Part shown: positions 12,961 to 22,417 of the stretch, one piece after another
How positions within the stretch are numbered: position 1 is the stretch's first letter
Layout of the letters: each line of letters starts with the position of its first letter
Assembly: GCA_024345305.1 (NCBI GenBank)
Contig: BRON01000004.1
Span: 186,001-250,000 of the forward strand
DNA length: 64,000 nucleotides
Origin: Mrakia gelida
Taxonomy: Eukaryota > Basidiomycota > Tremellomycetes > Cystofilobasidiales > Mrakiaceae
Direction: 5' to 3'
Program-made: the position numbers and the translations under genes
The notes under the pieces: generated by a model
What the model was told of the DNA's origin: nothing
Databases searched by the model: none
What the model saw: the letters and a program-made list of their open reading frames with translations, nothing else

Positions 12961-13330
12961 AACGTCTCACTCACCGCTCTCAACTCTTCTATACTCATCT
13001 CTCCTACGCCCCTAACGTAACTCCTGGCATCCCCTCCTCCGTCGTCCTTATCCTTGTCGTCTCCCTCCTGCTCTTGATCGTCCAGCATGCCCTGCTCCTC
13101 GAGATACAGCAACAGCTCGTTCCTGATCGAGCTTGAAGTCTCGAACGAGAGGGAGGTCTGAGTCCCTACGTCCTGAAGGGGGGGAAAGAGGTCAAAAACG
13201 AGTCGGGGAAGGAAGAGGTCAGCTCGTCCGATAAGACGACTTCTGAAGACTTTCTTCGACGCAGAGACAGCGGAGAACTGACCCTCTCCGAAGTCATGAC
13301 CGTCCTGGCTGCAAGCCTCTGAGCGAGCAT
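12949..13330 (-). CDS. possible small protein, mitochondrial-like N terminus
   Basis: A possible two-exon gene. ATG at 13328-13330 begins MLAQRLAARTVMTSER, basic and amphipathic like a mitochondrial presequence. After an intron with a CTGACC branch site and a CTTCAG acceptor (near 13180), the frame continues DVGTQTSLSFETSSS, NELLLYLEEQGMLDDQ and an acidic Lys/Asp/Gly-rich tail. It ends near 12949, or splices further at a GTGAGTGAG donor near 12985. I do not recognise the family. The codon style resembles neighbouring exons. The 5' end may extend further, because the ATG sits just after an acceptor-like TACAG. Confidence 0.35.
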
Positions 13331-13966
13331 CCTGTATAGAAATCGAAGTCCTCGAAGGGGAGGAAGGAGGGCGAGGGAGAGGGAGAGGGAAGAAGCGAGA
13401 GGGAAGGAAGGAGGGCAGCCAAGGAGGAGGTCGTCGAAGAGGCGCTCTTCCAGCGAAGTTGGTCGCTACTGACGGAGGTGTAGGTCTAGAGAGCCTAGAG
13501 AGGGTGGGCGGTAGAGTCTCCAGTAAAGCCTACTGGGCCTCTGCGTCGTGGTTTGAGGGAGAGAGTCACGCTCAGCTCGACCTCTTCATCAGCTCCCTTC
13601 GTTCAGGGTCTCGCTCGAAGATGCCCGATCAGCCCACGAGCGAGCTGAGACGGTCCGAGCTTTCGTTCTTCTCCATCTGAGTTGATGATTCAAATTTTCG
13701 CTTCTACTCACCTGCGCTCGAATATCGGAAGTTTTTCTCCTCGAAATTCATCGACAAGCTGGAGCGAGGACGACGCGTCTCGTTTTCGCATTCTCACTCG
13801 CTTCGTCCTCTTCCCAGATCGGAAACCACAGTCACTGCTGCGAGAGAACATGATACGAGTGAAAAGATACAACCTGACCCAAACAGATACGTGAAAATCG
13901 TAAACACAAAACAAGACGAAAAAGCGCGAACCCAACGATGAAACCAAACAAGACACGACGCGATCG
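13331..13966. other. intergenic stretch
   Basis: This lies between the possible small gene and the stop of MYND copy 2. Short open frames occur on both strands, with no domain or consistent splice pattern. I see no supported gene. Confidence 0.5.
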
Positions 13967-14403
13967 TTACAAGAAGTTCCCCTTCCACCCGAACCAGTAC
14001 ATATTCTCCGACCAAAAGTACTCGGGCGAAAACAGATCAAACCGCTTCCGATTCGAGGGAAAGGGCGCCTTCTCTGCACTCCAGATTATCTCGCCCGCGT
14101 CGAGTCCGAGTTTGCGAACGGGCTGCTCGTCGACGGCTGCTTCGACCTGATTGAGGGAGGTGAAGACCACTGGCGCTCCACTGAAGGAGAGGGAGAGGAC
14201 GATGGGCTTCCAGAACACGATGTACTCGCAGACGCCCGAGTTGAGGGCGAGGGCGAGGTCGGGAGGAGGGGAGGAAAGGGGGTTTGAGCGAAAGAAGTCG
14301 TGATAGTCCGTCCTGAAGAGTAGGATCAGAAGAGGAAGAGTAAGGGGAATATGTGTAAGGGGCGAGCGTGTAGAGTTGTCAAAAGGAGAAAAGACGGAGA
14401 GGA

Positions 14404-14408
14404 GAAAG
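14404..14408 (+). repeat. target-site duplication, left copy
   Basis: GAAAG immediately precedes the 5' LTR and is repeated directly after the 3' LTR at 19255-19259. A 5-bp duplication is what copia-type integrases produce. Confidence 0.9.
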
Positions 14409-14638
14409 TGTTGGAAGGTGGCGACTCGCAGAGAGGTCTTACGTAGTAGCTTAGTAACGCGTCTCGTTCAGTCCCCATGTCAGTAACCCTCCTTAGTGAA
14501 CAACAGCTTTGTAAGCTACCTTCAGATCACGTGACCATTTCCATAGTATATAAACCTTTCGAGTAGCTAGCTTTATACAACAAGCTTTGAACCACATCCT
14601 GCAGACATCCCTAAGCTCAAGTGGACGACCCAACAACA
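14409..14638 (+). repeat. 5' LTR of copia element
   Basis: 230 bp, starting TGTTGG and ending CCAACAACA, so TG...CA with a short inverted repeat TGTTG/CAACA. It contains a TCACGTGA palindrome (14527-14534) and a TATATAAA box (14547-14554), consistent with its role as the element's promoter. Confidence 0.95.
14527..14554 (+). promoter_or_regulatory. E-box and TATA box in the 5' LTR
   Basis: The palindrome TCACGTGA is followed 12 bases later by TATATAAA. The same pair recurs in the 3' LTR (19143-19170). CACGTG is the usual bHLH factor site; with the TATA box it is the likely U3 promoter core of the element. Confidence 0.55.
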
Positions 14639-14655
14639 CGTTATCAGCACCAGTT
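14639..14655 (+). other. putative primer-binding site
   Basis: The bases right after the 5' LTR (CGTTATCAGCACCAG) are where copia elements bind the priming tRNA. I could not match them to a specific tRNA end, so the primer identity is open. Confidence 0.4.
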
Positions 14656-14687
14656 CGCCACCACTCGCTAAGCAACAATCCTTCGTC

Positions 14688-16052
14688 ATGTCAAGCAACT
14701 ACTCCAAGAAGCTGGATCACAAGCTGTTCAAACTCACTGCTCTCGATGGTACCAACTACGAGACGTGGTCAGTAAGGATGGAGATCGCTTTTGGAGAAGC
14801 AGGAATCAAGCCCGTCGTCCTCGGTACGAAAACCAGGCCCAACCTCACCCCGGAAATTATGGAAAAGGACACCACCGGACAAGAGGTCGTGAAGCAGCAG
14901 AACAACGTCAAGGACATCGAAGAATGGGACCATATGGACGAGTTCGCGCTCCACAGGATTCAAATGGCGGTCAGCGACCGAGAACTACCTCGGATCCGGA
15001 ACTGCAAACACGCAAAGGAGGCATGGGATCTTCTGAGGAAGACTCACAAGGTGGAAGGAGGAGCGGGAGAGGTCATGGCCATCCGAAGGATGAGGGACCT
15101 CAAGATGGAGGAGGGAGAACCAGTACAGGAGTACATCGACGAATTCCAAAGGATCATCGACGACATGTCAGCTCTCGGCCTCAACATCCCAGACAGGATG
15201 AGCACAATGTTCTTCCTCAGTGGATTACCTGCATCACTCGAACAATTCATTCAACACCAAACGCTCCAGGCGCAAGAATCAAAACAAGAACTCAACCCAA
15301 CCGCCGTCGCCACATCCCTCCTCATCCACGTAAGGACTCACGAGTCTCTCAAACCGACAGGTACTTCATCGTCGAAGGAAACAGCCCTCCTAGTCGACAA
15401 GAGGACCGCCAAGTGCCATCACTGCAACAAGGTCGGACACTTCAAGTCGGAGTGCTGGGAGTTGAATGGAGGAAAGCCCACGGGGCAGGGACAAGGTGGA
15501 AAGGGAAGGAAGTTCGGGAAGGGGAAGAAGGAGAACAAGGGGAACTGGAAGGATAGGGAAGAGGCGCACCTCGTAGACTACGGTCTTCAAGCCGGATCCG
15601 ACATCGCGACGTCGGCCCAAGCGCTCTTCGCTCAAACCAAGCATGGATACATCGCCGATAGTGGAGCATCAAACCACATCGTCGGGGACCGGGAACGCTT
15701 CGTAACATACAAGGCGCACAACGGAACGGTCACGACGGCCAACGGGTCAATCGTTCAGATCCTCGGCATCGGCTCCATCCACCTCCAGACCACCGTGAAA
15801 GGATCAAGGAAGGCCTTCACCATCTCCGACGTATACCACATCCCAGGGTTCAGCAACCTCATCAGTATTGGTCAACTCGGTAACAAAGGAGTCGAGACCA
15901 GGTTCCCCAGCAAGGGGACAACCCAAACCAACAAGCGGTGCCAGTTCCTTCGAGACGGATCGCTGTTCATGGAGGGAAAAGAGGTGTCGAAGAACCTCTA
16001 CATGCTGGACGTGAGCGACTTCAAGGGGTCGGCTCAGGAGGAGAAGACGTAG
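14688..16052 (+). CDS. gag: copia Gag-protease polyprotein (ORF1)
   Basis: 454 residues, beginning 49 bases after the 5' LTR. The N-terminal half is a copia Gag of the UBN2 type (LFKLTALDGTNYETWSVRM, then MRDLKMEEGEPVQEYIDEF). It is followed by a CCHC zinc knuckle (CHHCNKVGHFKSEC, residues about 243-256). The C-terminal part is the aspartic protease, with the active site in YIADSGASNHIV. The frame ends at TAG 16050-16052, shortly after NLYMLDVSDF. In most copia elements the frame runs on into integrase; here the integrase frame is -1 relative to this one and overlaps its end. This ORF therefore supplies Gag and protease, while the polymerase needs a frameshift. Confidence 0.93.
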   Translation: MSSNYSKKLDHKLFKLTALDGTNYETWSVRMEIAFGEAGIKPVVLGTKTRPNLTPEIMEKDTTGQEVVKQQNNVKDIEEWDHMDEFALHRIQMAVSDRELPRIRNCKHAKEAWDLLRKTHKVEGGAGEVMAIRRMRDLKMEEGEPVQEYIDEFQRIIDDMSALGLNIPDRMSTMFFLSGLPASLEQFIQHQTLQAQESKQELNPTAVATSLLIHVRTHESLKPTGTSSSKETALLVDKRTAKCHHCNKVGHFKSECWELNGGKPTGQGQGGKGRKFGKGKKENKGNWKDREEAHLVDYGLQAGSDIATSAQALFAQTKHGYIADSGASNHIVGDRERFVTYKAHNGTVTTANGSIVQILGIGSIHLQTTVKGSRKAFTISDVYHIPGFSNLISIGQLGNKGVETRFPSKGTTQTNKRCQFLRDGSLFMEGKEVSKNLYMLDVSDFKGSAQEEKT

Positions 16053-18994
16053 CACTCGCGGCAACAGGAGTCGACAAGATCGAGGTCCTTCATCGCCGGC
16101 TCGGTCACGCTTCTATCTCCGCCATGGAGGAGTTGTCTCGTCAGAAGCTCCTACCAACCTTCACCAAAAAGGACATCATCGGATTCAAAGAAAGGATCTG
16201 CGTACCTTGCGTCGAAGGGAAACAACATCGAACTCCATTCCCCACCTCCACCACCAAAACCACTTCACCTCTCGAACTCGTCCACACGGATCTCGCCGGA
16301 CCGATGCCAATCGCCTCGGCTCAAGGAATGCGTTACATGATGACGATCTGGGACGACTTCAGCAACTACCACTGGTCGTTCGCAATGAAGAGGAAGTCGG
16401 AAACACTGGCAACCTTCATCGCCTGGAGGAAAAGGGAGGAGAAAAGGACCAATCACGTCGTCAAACGGATCAGGTCAGACAACGGTGGGGAATACACGTC
16501 GAAGGACTACGAGTTCTATCTCCGGGACGAAGGAATCACCAAGGAAACGACTATCCCACACACACCGCAACAAAACGGCAAGGCCGAACGAGGAATGCGA
16601 ACCATCGAGGAGAAGATCACCTGCGCGCTACGAGACGCGAGGGACCTCGACGGATCCTACTGGGCGGAAGCCATGAACTACGCCACATACACAATCAACC
16701 GCATTCCCTCATCCTCAGTCAACTCTCAAACCCCCTACCAAGCCTACTACAAAAGGAAGCCCGACCTCACTGCAATGCGGACGTTCGGAGCTCTCGCTTA
16801 CGCGCTCAACCTTCAAAAGATCAAGCATCAACCCAAGAGCATCAAGTGCATCTTCCTCGGATACGGCGATCTCAACGGGAAGAAGGCCTATCGACTTCAA
16901 GTCCATGGAGACCCCAAGCGGTCGATCCTTCATTCTCGGGACGTTATCTTCGACGAAACACGTGGAGTCCACCAGACGGTGGAGCTACCAGGAATGGGAC
17001 AAGCCGGAATCAAGGAGGACCACAAGGAGGAGGAAGAAGAAGAGAAGGAACTAGAGGAGGACAAAGGAGAGGAACAGCACCTACTCAAGTCCAACCAACA
17101 AGACCCGGTCAGGGAGACCGAGGCAAGGAAACCCAACCCATCACGCGTCAAGCACTCCTACACTTACGAGCCCATCATCGATGAACCGGCTGTCGATTTG
17201 AGTGGGAGCTACGGACGAGGTCAACGGAACAAGAAGCCATTCACAGGAACAGGAGACTCGGCAAGATTTGTCCAGACGGACTACGACATCACCGACTTCA
17301 TTTCGGAGGACTTCGCCGGACACGCTCAAGCGACGCAACCCAAACTCGAGGATCTTCCACCACCCTCCGTCCCAAATACATACGGAGAAGCCATGGCGTC
17401 GGAGCACGCATACTTCTGGAGGGAAGCGATGGACGAAGAGATGGTGTCGATGGAAGGGAACGGAGTCTTTGAACTCACAGAGCTACCCTCAGGATCAAAA
17501 ACGGTCAGAGGTCGCTGGGTCTACGCGCTCAAGAAAGGAGCCGACGGGAGGATTACTCGCTTCAAAGCTAGATGGGTCGCCAAGGGATTCAGTCAGCAAG
17601 AAGGAGTCGACTACGTCGAGACGTACGCGCCGGTATCAAAGCTCAACTCACTCAGGATCGTCCTCGCCATCACAGCATCGGAGGATCTCGATCTAGTCCA
17701 AGGAGACTTCAAGACGGCGTTCCTCACAGCCGACCTAGTGGAAACGGTCTTCATGGAACAGCCAACAGGGTACGAACAAAAGGGAGCCGACAAGAAGAAA
17801 CTCGTCGCGCATCTCCTCAAGGCCCTATACGGACTCAAACAATCGCCACTCGCGTTCTACAATCACTCCTCAAAGTTCTTTCAAACTCAACTCAATCTCC
17901 ATCCACTCGAAGCGGACCCTTGTATCTACATAGGGCATAGGAAGGGACGACGGATCATGTTGGTCCAGTACGTTGACGACTTCGTCGCCGCAGGAGACAA
18001 GGAGGATTTGGAGTGGGTCATGACGGAGATCCAGAAGGAATTCAAGATCGACGACAGAGGAGACCTCAACCCAGGAACCATCCTCGGAATCGACGTTACG
18101 AGGGACCGCAAGGCGGGGACAATGGACCTCAGCCAGAAACGATACGTTCAAACGGTCCTCGAACGATTCAACATGGTCGGCGCTAAACCAAACAAGGTTC
18201 CGATGGACGACTTTAGGCAACTGTCGGTCCAATCGGAGGATTCGGGATCAGAGAAGCTGGACGGAGTACCCTACCTCGAAGCGGTGGGATCGTTGATGTA
18301 CCTCCAAGTCTGCACTCGACCGGACATCGCCTTCGCCGTCGGAGTTCTCAGCCGATTCAGTTCGGACCCACGAAGGGTTCACTGGGGAGCAGTCAAGAAG
18401 GTCATGCGATACCTACAAGGATCAGCAGACACGTCGCTTCAACTTGGAGGACACTCGGACGCTCCAATCGCAGAACTATGGACCGACTCCGACTACGCCG
18501 GAGACACGGAATCAAGACGATCAACAACAGGTTTCGTCGTCAAGGTATTTGGATCCACAGTCATCTGGGCGAGTCGACGCCAAAAGGCAATCAGTCTCTC
18601 TTCTCTTGAAGCAGAGTACATCGCTCTCTCCGCAGGATGCCGGAGCCTTAGATGGGTCGCCAAGATCCTCGCTGAACTCGGATACGACACCGGATCGATC
18701 CCAGTAAACGTAGACAACCAAGGAGCCATCGAAACAACCAAGAACGGTACTCACTCGGAGAAGACCAAGCACATCGACGTCGCGTACAAATACGGACGAG
18801 AGGCCCAACAGAGAGGATTCATCAAGCTCAACTACTGTCCCACCGAGGACATGCAGGCAGACATCCTCACCAAGGCTCTCGGAGTCGAAAAGCTCGAACG
18901 GTTCAAGAAATCGCTCAACATCCAGAAGGAACCCTCGCGCATGGATCAGAAGACCAGCGGAGACATGGATGGAAACCCGCAGAGGGGGAAATGA
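15938..18994 (+). CDS. pol: copia integrase-reverse transcriptase-RNase H (ORF2)
   Basis: An open frame of about 1018 codons, overlapping ORF1 by 115 bases in the -1 frame. The real protein likely begins by frameshift near 16022-16050, since homology starts at KIEVLHRRLGHASI. The integrase has its HHCC finger (CVPC) and core residues in HTDLAGPMP and DNGGEYTS. An acidic linker precedes the reverse transcriptase (GRWVYALKKG, TYAPVSKL, catalytic QYVDDFVAAG). RNase H follows (WTDSDYAGD, SSLEAEYIALS, NGTHSEKTKHIDV). It ends 30 bases before the 3' LTR. All hallmark residues are present and I see no internal stop, so the enzyme looks functional if the frameshift is used. Confidence 0.94.
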   Translation: MPVPSRRIAVHGGKRGVEEPLHAGRERLQGVGSGGEDVALAATGVDKIEVLHRRLGHASISAMEELSRQKLLPTFTKKDIIGFKERICVPCVEGKQHRTPFPTSTTKTTSPLELVHTDLAGPMPIASAQGMRYMMTIWDDFSNYHWSFAMKRKSETLATFIAWRKREEKRTNHVVKRIRSDNGGEYTSKDYEFYLRDEGITKETTIPHTPQQNGKAERGMRTIEEKITCALRDARDLDGSYWAEAMNYATYTINRIPSSSVNSQTPYQAYYKRKPDLTAMRTFGALAYALNLQKIKHQPKSIKCIFLGYGDLNGKKAYRLQVHGDPKRSILHSRDVIFDETRGVHQTVELPGMGQAGIKEDHKEEEEEEKELEEDKGEEQHLLKSNQQDPVRETEARKPNPSRVKHSYTYEPIIDEPAVDLSGSYGRGQRNKKPFTGTGDSARFVQTDYDITDFISEDFAGHAQATQPKLEDLPPPSVPNTYGEAMASEHAYFWREAMDEEMVSMEGNGVFELTELPSGSKTVRGRWVYALKKGADGRITRFKARWVAKGFSQQEGVDYVETYAPVSKLNSLRIVLAITASEDLDLVQGDFKTAFLTADLVETVFMEQPTGYEQKGADKKKLVAHLLKALYGLKQSPLAFYNHSSKFFQTQLNLHPLEADPCIYIGHRKGRRIMLVQYVDDFVAAGDKEDLEWVMTEIQKEFKIDDRGDLNPGTILGIDVTRDRKAGTMDLSQKRYVQTVLERFNMVGAKPNKVPMDDFRQLSVQSEDSGSEKLDGVPYLEAVGSLMYLQVCTRPDIAFAVGVLSRFSSDPRRVHWGAVKKVMRYLQGSADTSLQLGGHSDAPIAELWTDSDYAGDTESRRSTTGFVVKVFGSTVIWASRRQKAISLSSLEAEYIALSAGCRSLRWVAKILAELGYDTGSIPVNVDNQGAIETTKNGTHSEKTKHIDVAYKYGREAQQRGFIKLNYCPTEDMQADILTKALGVEKLERFKKSLNIQKEPSRMDQKTSGDMDGNPQRGK

Positions 18995-19015
18995 AGGAAG
19001 GGCTCTCAGCTCGGC

Positions 19016-19024
19016 GAGTGGGAG
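19016..19024 (+). other. putative polypurine tract
   Basis: The purine-rich bases adjoining the 3' LTR (GAGTGGGAG, one T) are where plus-strand priming is expected. A longer purine run lies at about 18981-19001 and could be an alternative. Confidence 0.4.
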
Positions 19025-19254
19025 TGTTGGAAGGTGGCGACTCGCAGAGAGGTCTTACGTAGTAGCTTAGTAACGCGTCTCGTTCAGTCCCCATGTCAGT
19101 AACCCTCCTTAGTGAACAACAGCTTTGTAAGCTACCTTCAGATCACGTGACCATTTCCATAGTATATAAACCTTTCGAGTAGCTAGCTTTATACAACAAG
19201 CTTTGAACCACATCCTGCAGACATCCCTAAGCTCAAGTGGACGACCCAACAACA
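19025..19254 (+). repeat. 3' LTR of copia element
   Basis: 230 bp, and I found no difference from the 5' LTR when reading base by base. It starts TGTTGG and ends AACAACA, followed by the GAAAG target duplication. Confidence 0.95.
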
Positions 19255-19259
19255 GAAAG
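19255..19259 (+). repeat. target-site duplication, right copy
   Basis: GAAAG directly after the 3' LTR matches 14404-14408. On the minus strand the sequence just upstream is the host intron's GTGAGC donor (19264-19259). Confidence 0.9.
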
Positions 19260-20608
19260 CTCACGGGACGACCTCGACGCGACGAGTTCGACGACGCCTC
19301 TGGCACTCGGCACAACGGGTCGCAGGCAAGCTTTCCAGCTTTCCAGCGCTCAGTCTTGATCCAATCATCACCACTTATGATTAAGAGTGGAAGAAAAGAC
19401 GACAAAGTCAGCGTCCGATGCTGGAGGGGAAGTCCGAACGACGACGAGTAAGATTGAACGACACGACTTACCACCAAATCCCTCACGCCAGGAAGAAGAT
19501 GAGTAACCTCCTCCAGCACTGCTGGCCCATGCTCCAACTCGTACTCCTGCTCTGCTCCGATGAGATGGACGGTGAGCGTCCGAGGATCCCTCGCGTTCGA
19601 GAACTTGGTGAGGAGACCGAACTTCTCGAGGGCGGCGACGATGGTGAGGGGGATGGAGAGGGCGTGTTGAACGAAGAAGCGCTTCTGCGAGGGATTTATG
19701 TGTTCAGGGATGACCACGGATTTGAGGTAATCGATCCAGTTGGTAGGGAGGGGAGTCTGGACTCGAACGATTCGAGGAGGAATCCAGACGGTGGAAGGGA
19801 CGAGCTCGGGGTTGTGCTCGTGGTCTCTGCAGGTCACGATGAGAAGGAAGAGCGTCAATGACTTCAGCATATTACAGCAGAGACCAGAATTTCGAAGCTG
19901 GGGACGAAGGAGAGAGCCCACTGCAGATACCTCTCGTCCAACGCGTTCACCTTCAGAGCCGAGCACAACCCATCCCGCTCGTGTTCCTCCTTCACCACCC
20001 TGCAAGCCTCGGCCGCACACCAGTGAACTAAGCACTGAGAGCAAGTCTCGAAGTGCGAACTGTCTGCAGTACTGTTGGGCTTGATGGCGAGGCACTTGAG
20101 GCATCTCGGCAGTCGGAACGCGAGTCCAACGGCGACCTTCCCTGCGTCAAGACCAAGTCTCTTTCGGATCGGTTTCATAAGATGGGTGTTGACGTCGGCC
20201 ATGATTTTGTCGAGATCCTCCTTGGAGGGAGGGAAAGCAGTGAGGACGGCGTGGGAGGAGAGAGGGAACGCTGCGATGGCATGACTCCAAGCGAGGCAGA
20301 AGGATCCGTGAAAGCTCCAGTCGGCTGTTTGGCATTTCCTGCTGCAGTAAGAGACCCTGAGTCACCCAAGGGTAGTTCAAGTGTCAGTACAAGAACAAGA
20401 GGGCTCTCGGAGAGAGGGAAGCAGAGCGGGCGGGGCGAGAAGCGAAAGGCGGCGACGACCGAGAGAGAGATCACGAACCGTAGACACCGCCCGCAGACCT
20501 CTACCTTGCCTCAAGATCTGCAGCAGAAGCCGAGAAGCCACAAGAGAAACATTCTGCTCCGTGATACTGTCCGATGGTCTTGGGCTCGTCTTCGGGTCGG
20601 AGAGACAT

Positions 20609-20836
20609 AAAGAAGGAAGGAGGGAGGAAGCGAGATGACCGTTACGGGAAAGGAGGGAACGTTGAGCTCGCTTCCGTCTTCTCTTCTTTGTTCCGCAAGG
20701 ATCGACCTTCCTCCAGATCCACCTTTACGACCCACGCTTCCTGGTACCCTCGCGTCGTCAAGACTGGACTCTTTCCTACCTCAGGATCCCACTCGTACCC
20801 AAATCAACCTCCTTCGACCCTCAAATCCTCCCCGAG
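20609..20836. promoter_or_regulatory. short divergent intergenic region
   Basis: 228 bases between the ATG of MYND copy 2 (-) and that of the F-box-like gene (+). It must hold both promoters. No distinct motif stands out. Confidence 0.4.
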
Positions 20837-21960
20837 ATGGACCCTCCTGCCTCCTCCCTCCCTTCCTCCTCCTCCCTCCCCGTCACCTCCCCTTCCAAGG
20901 GCTCAGTTTCGATCTCGTCACGCTCCTCTTTCATCCATCACACTCTTCTCCCCTTCCCTCCCCTCCCCATGGAGCTCCAGCGAGAAATTCTCCGCTTCTG
21001 CGATCCCTCGACGCTCGCGAAGACGTCGAGGGTGAGCTTGGCCTTTCTCGAGATCTCCTCCCCTCTAGTCTACAACGACGTCTTCATCGACGACGTCCAT
21101 AGGCTGGCAAGCCTATTTTGTCAACGAGATGTGAGCTCACTTCCTTCTCACCCGTCCATTTCCTTACATCGAACGACCCTGAGCTGACTGCTTCCTTCTT
21201 CGTGTCGCTCTTCGCCTCCTCCCAGCATCTCGCTCAACCTCGACTCGAATCCTACCTCTCCCTCGGTCAGATCAAGCACTTCACCTACCTCCCCAATCGA
21301 ACCCTCTACACCTCCGCCGAGTCCGTCAAAGCTCTTGAGCCGGTCCGTCTCCTGGAAGAGGAGAAACTTCGCGTGCTTCGAACGGATCGATTCCCTCCCT
21401 CTTCGACTCTCTCCTCCCCTCGAACCCTTCCCCTCGACACCCTCACCGTCCAAATCAGAGGGAAAGCGGGAATCCTAGACTATCCGGAGATCTTCTACTC
21501 GCTTTTCAACCCGACAGCCTGCAAGATCGAAGGACTTGGTCCTGCGTTTTTCCCTCACCTCCTCCCTCACACTCGCCTCTCAATCTCCGGCTGGTCTCGC
21601 CTTTCCCACCTTGCCATCAAGAACACCAGCCTCTCTGGTGACATGAGGGGCATCTCGTCGCTCAAACCCAAGCTCAACATCACCCACGACCTTACGGAGT
21701 CGACCTCGAACGGGACCTGGTCGCTGAGCCTTCGCGAGGTCGCGCAGACGTTGCTAGGGAGATGGCAGGCTCAGCGGGACGGACTTGTGGTAGTGGAGAT
21801 GCCGAAGGTTCTGGTCCTGGTTGGGACGGATTCGAAGAAGGCGCTCTTTCTTCACGAGCTGGACACGGAGATCCGAGACGCCGTCTTCCTTTTTGATCCT
21901 TTGGGCATGGAGGCGTTGGAACACGCGCTGAAGGATGTTTCCCTCGTGGTCCCTGCTTAG
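20837..21960 (+). CDS. F-box-like protein
   Basis: Two exons, 20837-21130 and 21226-21960, joined in frame across an intron with a GTGAGC donor and CCCAG acceptor. After a Pro/Ser-rich start comes an F-box-like segment (LPMELQREILRFCDPSTLAK, then ISSPLVYNDVFI), typical of basidiomycete F-box proteins that recruit targets to SCF ubiquitin ligases. The remaining ~245 residues have no recognised repeats (SYLSLGQIKHFTYLPNRTL, LSISGWSRLSHLAIKNTSL). The frame ends in TAG exactly before a GTGAGT sequence. Two further in-frame exons follow downstream, so the 3' end may be misread or truncated. The target is unknown. Confidence 0.6.
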
Positions 21961-22048
21961 GTGAGTGCGTCGAGTACGGTATGGAGCCCTCGTTTCCCTC
22001 GCTCGCCTGACACCCCCTCTCCCTCCATTTCCTCCGTCACTCTTGCAG

Positions 22049-22417
22049 GCTCGTCGCTCGCTCGTCCTCTAGTCAAGATCGGCTACATCTGGACTGTTTT
22101 CCCTCGCATCACCCTCGCTGTACGTTCATATATCTCTTCGTCGTGTTCTCGCTCATCTACTCTCGTTTCAAAAGTCGTCTGCAGTGGATCTGACCTCTCT
22201 TCATCTTTTCCTCGCTCAGGTCGACGTCGCTCTTTCCCTTCCCGTCTTCGATACCATCACGAACCCCAACCCACCATACGACGCACTAGTCATCACTATC
22301 GATATATCTTGGACTTCACCCTCTCTTATGAACCGTACGCGAACTTGCTCCCTCGTAGCTGTTGAAAAGGGTCAAGACGCGTCGAAAGAGCGTCTCCTCG
22401 AGATGCTATCAGACTGA
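22049..22417 (+). pseudogene. two orphan exons downstream of the F-box-like gene
   Basis: Exon-like pieces at 22049-22119 (ARPLVKIGYIWTVFPRITLA) and 22220-22417 (VDVALSLPVFDTITNPNPPY to RLLEMLSD, stop). They splice in phase with each other through a GTACGT donor and CTCAG acceptor. They lack a start codon. They look like the C-terminal exons of the preceding F-box-like gene. Joining needs a phase-1 donor upstream, whereas that gene ends in TAG at an in-phase GTGAGT. They may be decayed exons, a separate gene with an unseen 5' part, or evidence of a sequence error at 21958-21961. Confidence 0.45.

Larger units (their letters stand above)
14409..19254 (+). mobile_element. complete Ty1/copia LTR retrotransposon
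   Basis: A 4846-bp element bounded by two 230-bp direct LTRs that I read as identical, with GAAAG target duplications on both sides. Internal order is Gag, protease, integrase, reverse transcriptase, RNase H, which defines the copia (Pseudoviridae) type. It lies antisense to its host gene, inside that gene's last intron. Identical LTRs and intact long reading frames point to a very recent insertion. The only break in the coding region is a -1 frame step between protease and integrase. Confidence 0.97.
13967..20608 (-). pseudogene. MYND/Mss51-C-like locus, copy 2, with retrotransposon in its last intron
   Basis: On the minus strand, homologous exons read as 20608 to about 20485 (SLRPEDEPKTIGQYHGAECF), 20356-19931 (YCSRKCQTADWSFHGSFC, RCLKC, CSQCLVHWC), 19826-19472 (HALSIPLTIVAALEKFGLL, HLLPGVRD), about 19385-19265 (VVMIGS, RCAEC) and 14312-13967 (TDYHDFF to WFGWKGNFL). 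The last intron would be about 101 bases but is 4952 bases, because a copia element sits 10 bases after its donor. Two frame problems suggest a pseudogene. The first-exon knuckle CFSC and the second knuckle CGRC are in different frames, with a stop between. The exon beginning VVMIGS has an acceptor one base short of the frame used by copy 1. Either could instead reflect sequence error or an unusual splice. Confidence 0.65.

Noticed and set aside
16207..17184. 325-codon frame inside the retrotransposon
   Set aside because: Shadow of the integrase-RT frame; the true frame carries all catalytic motifs.
14409..19254. Gypsy-type element
   Set aside because: Integrase precedes reverse transcriptase, which is the copia order; gypsy has the reverse.
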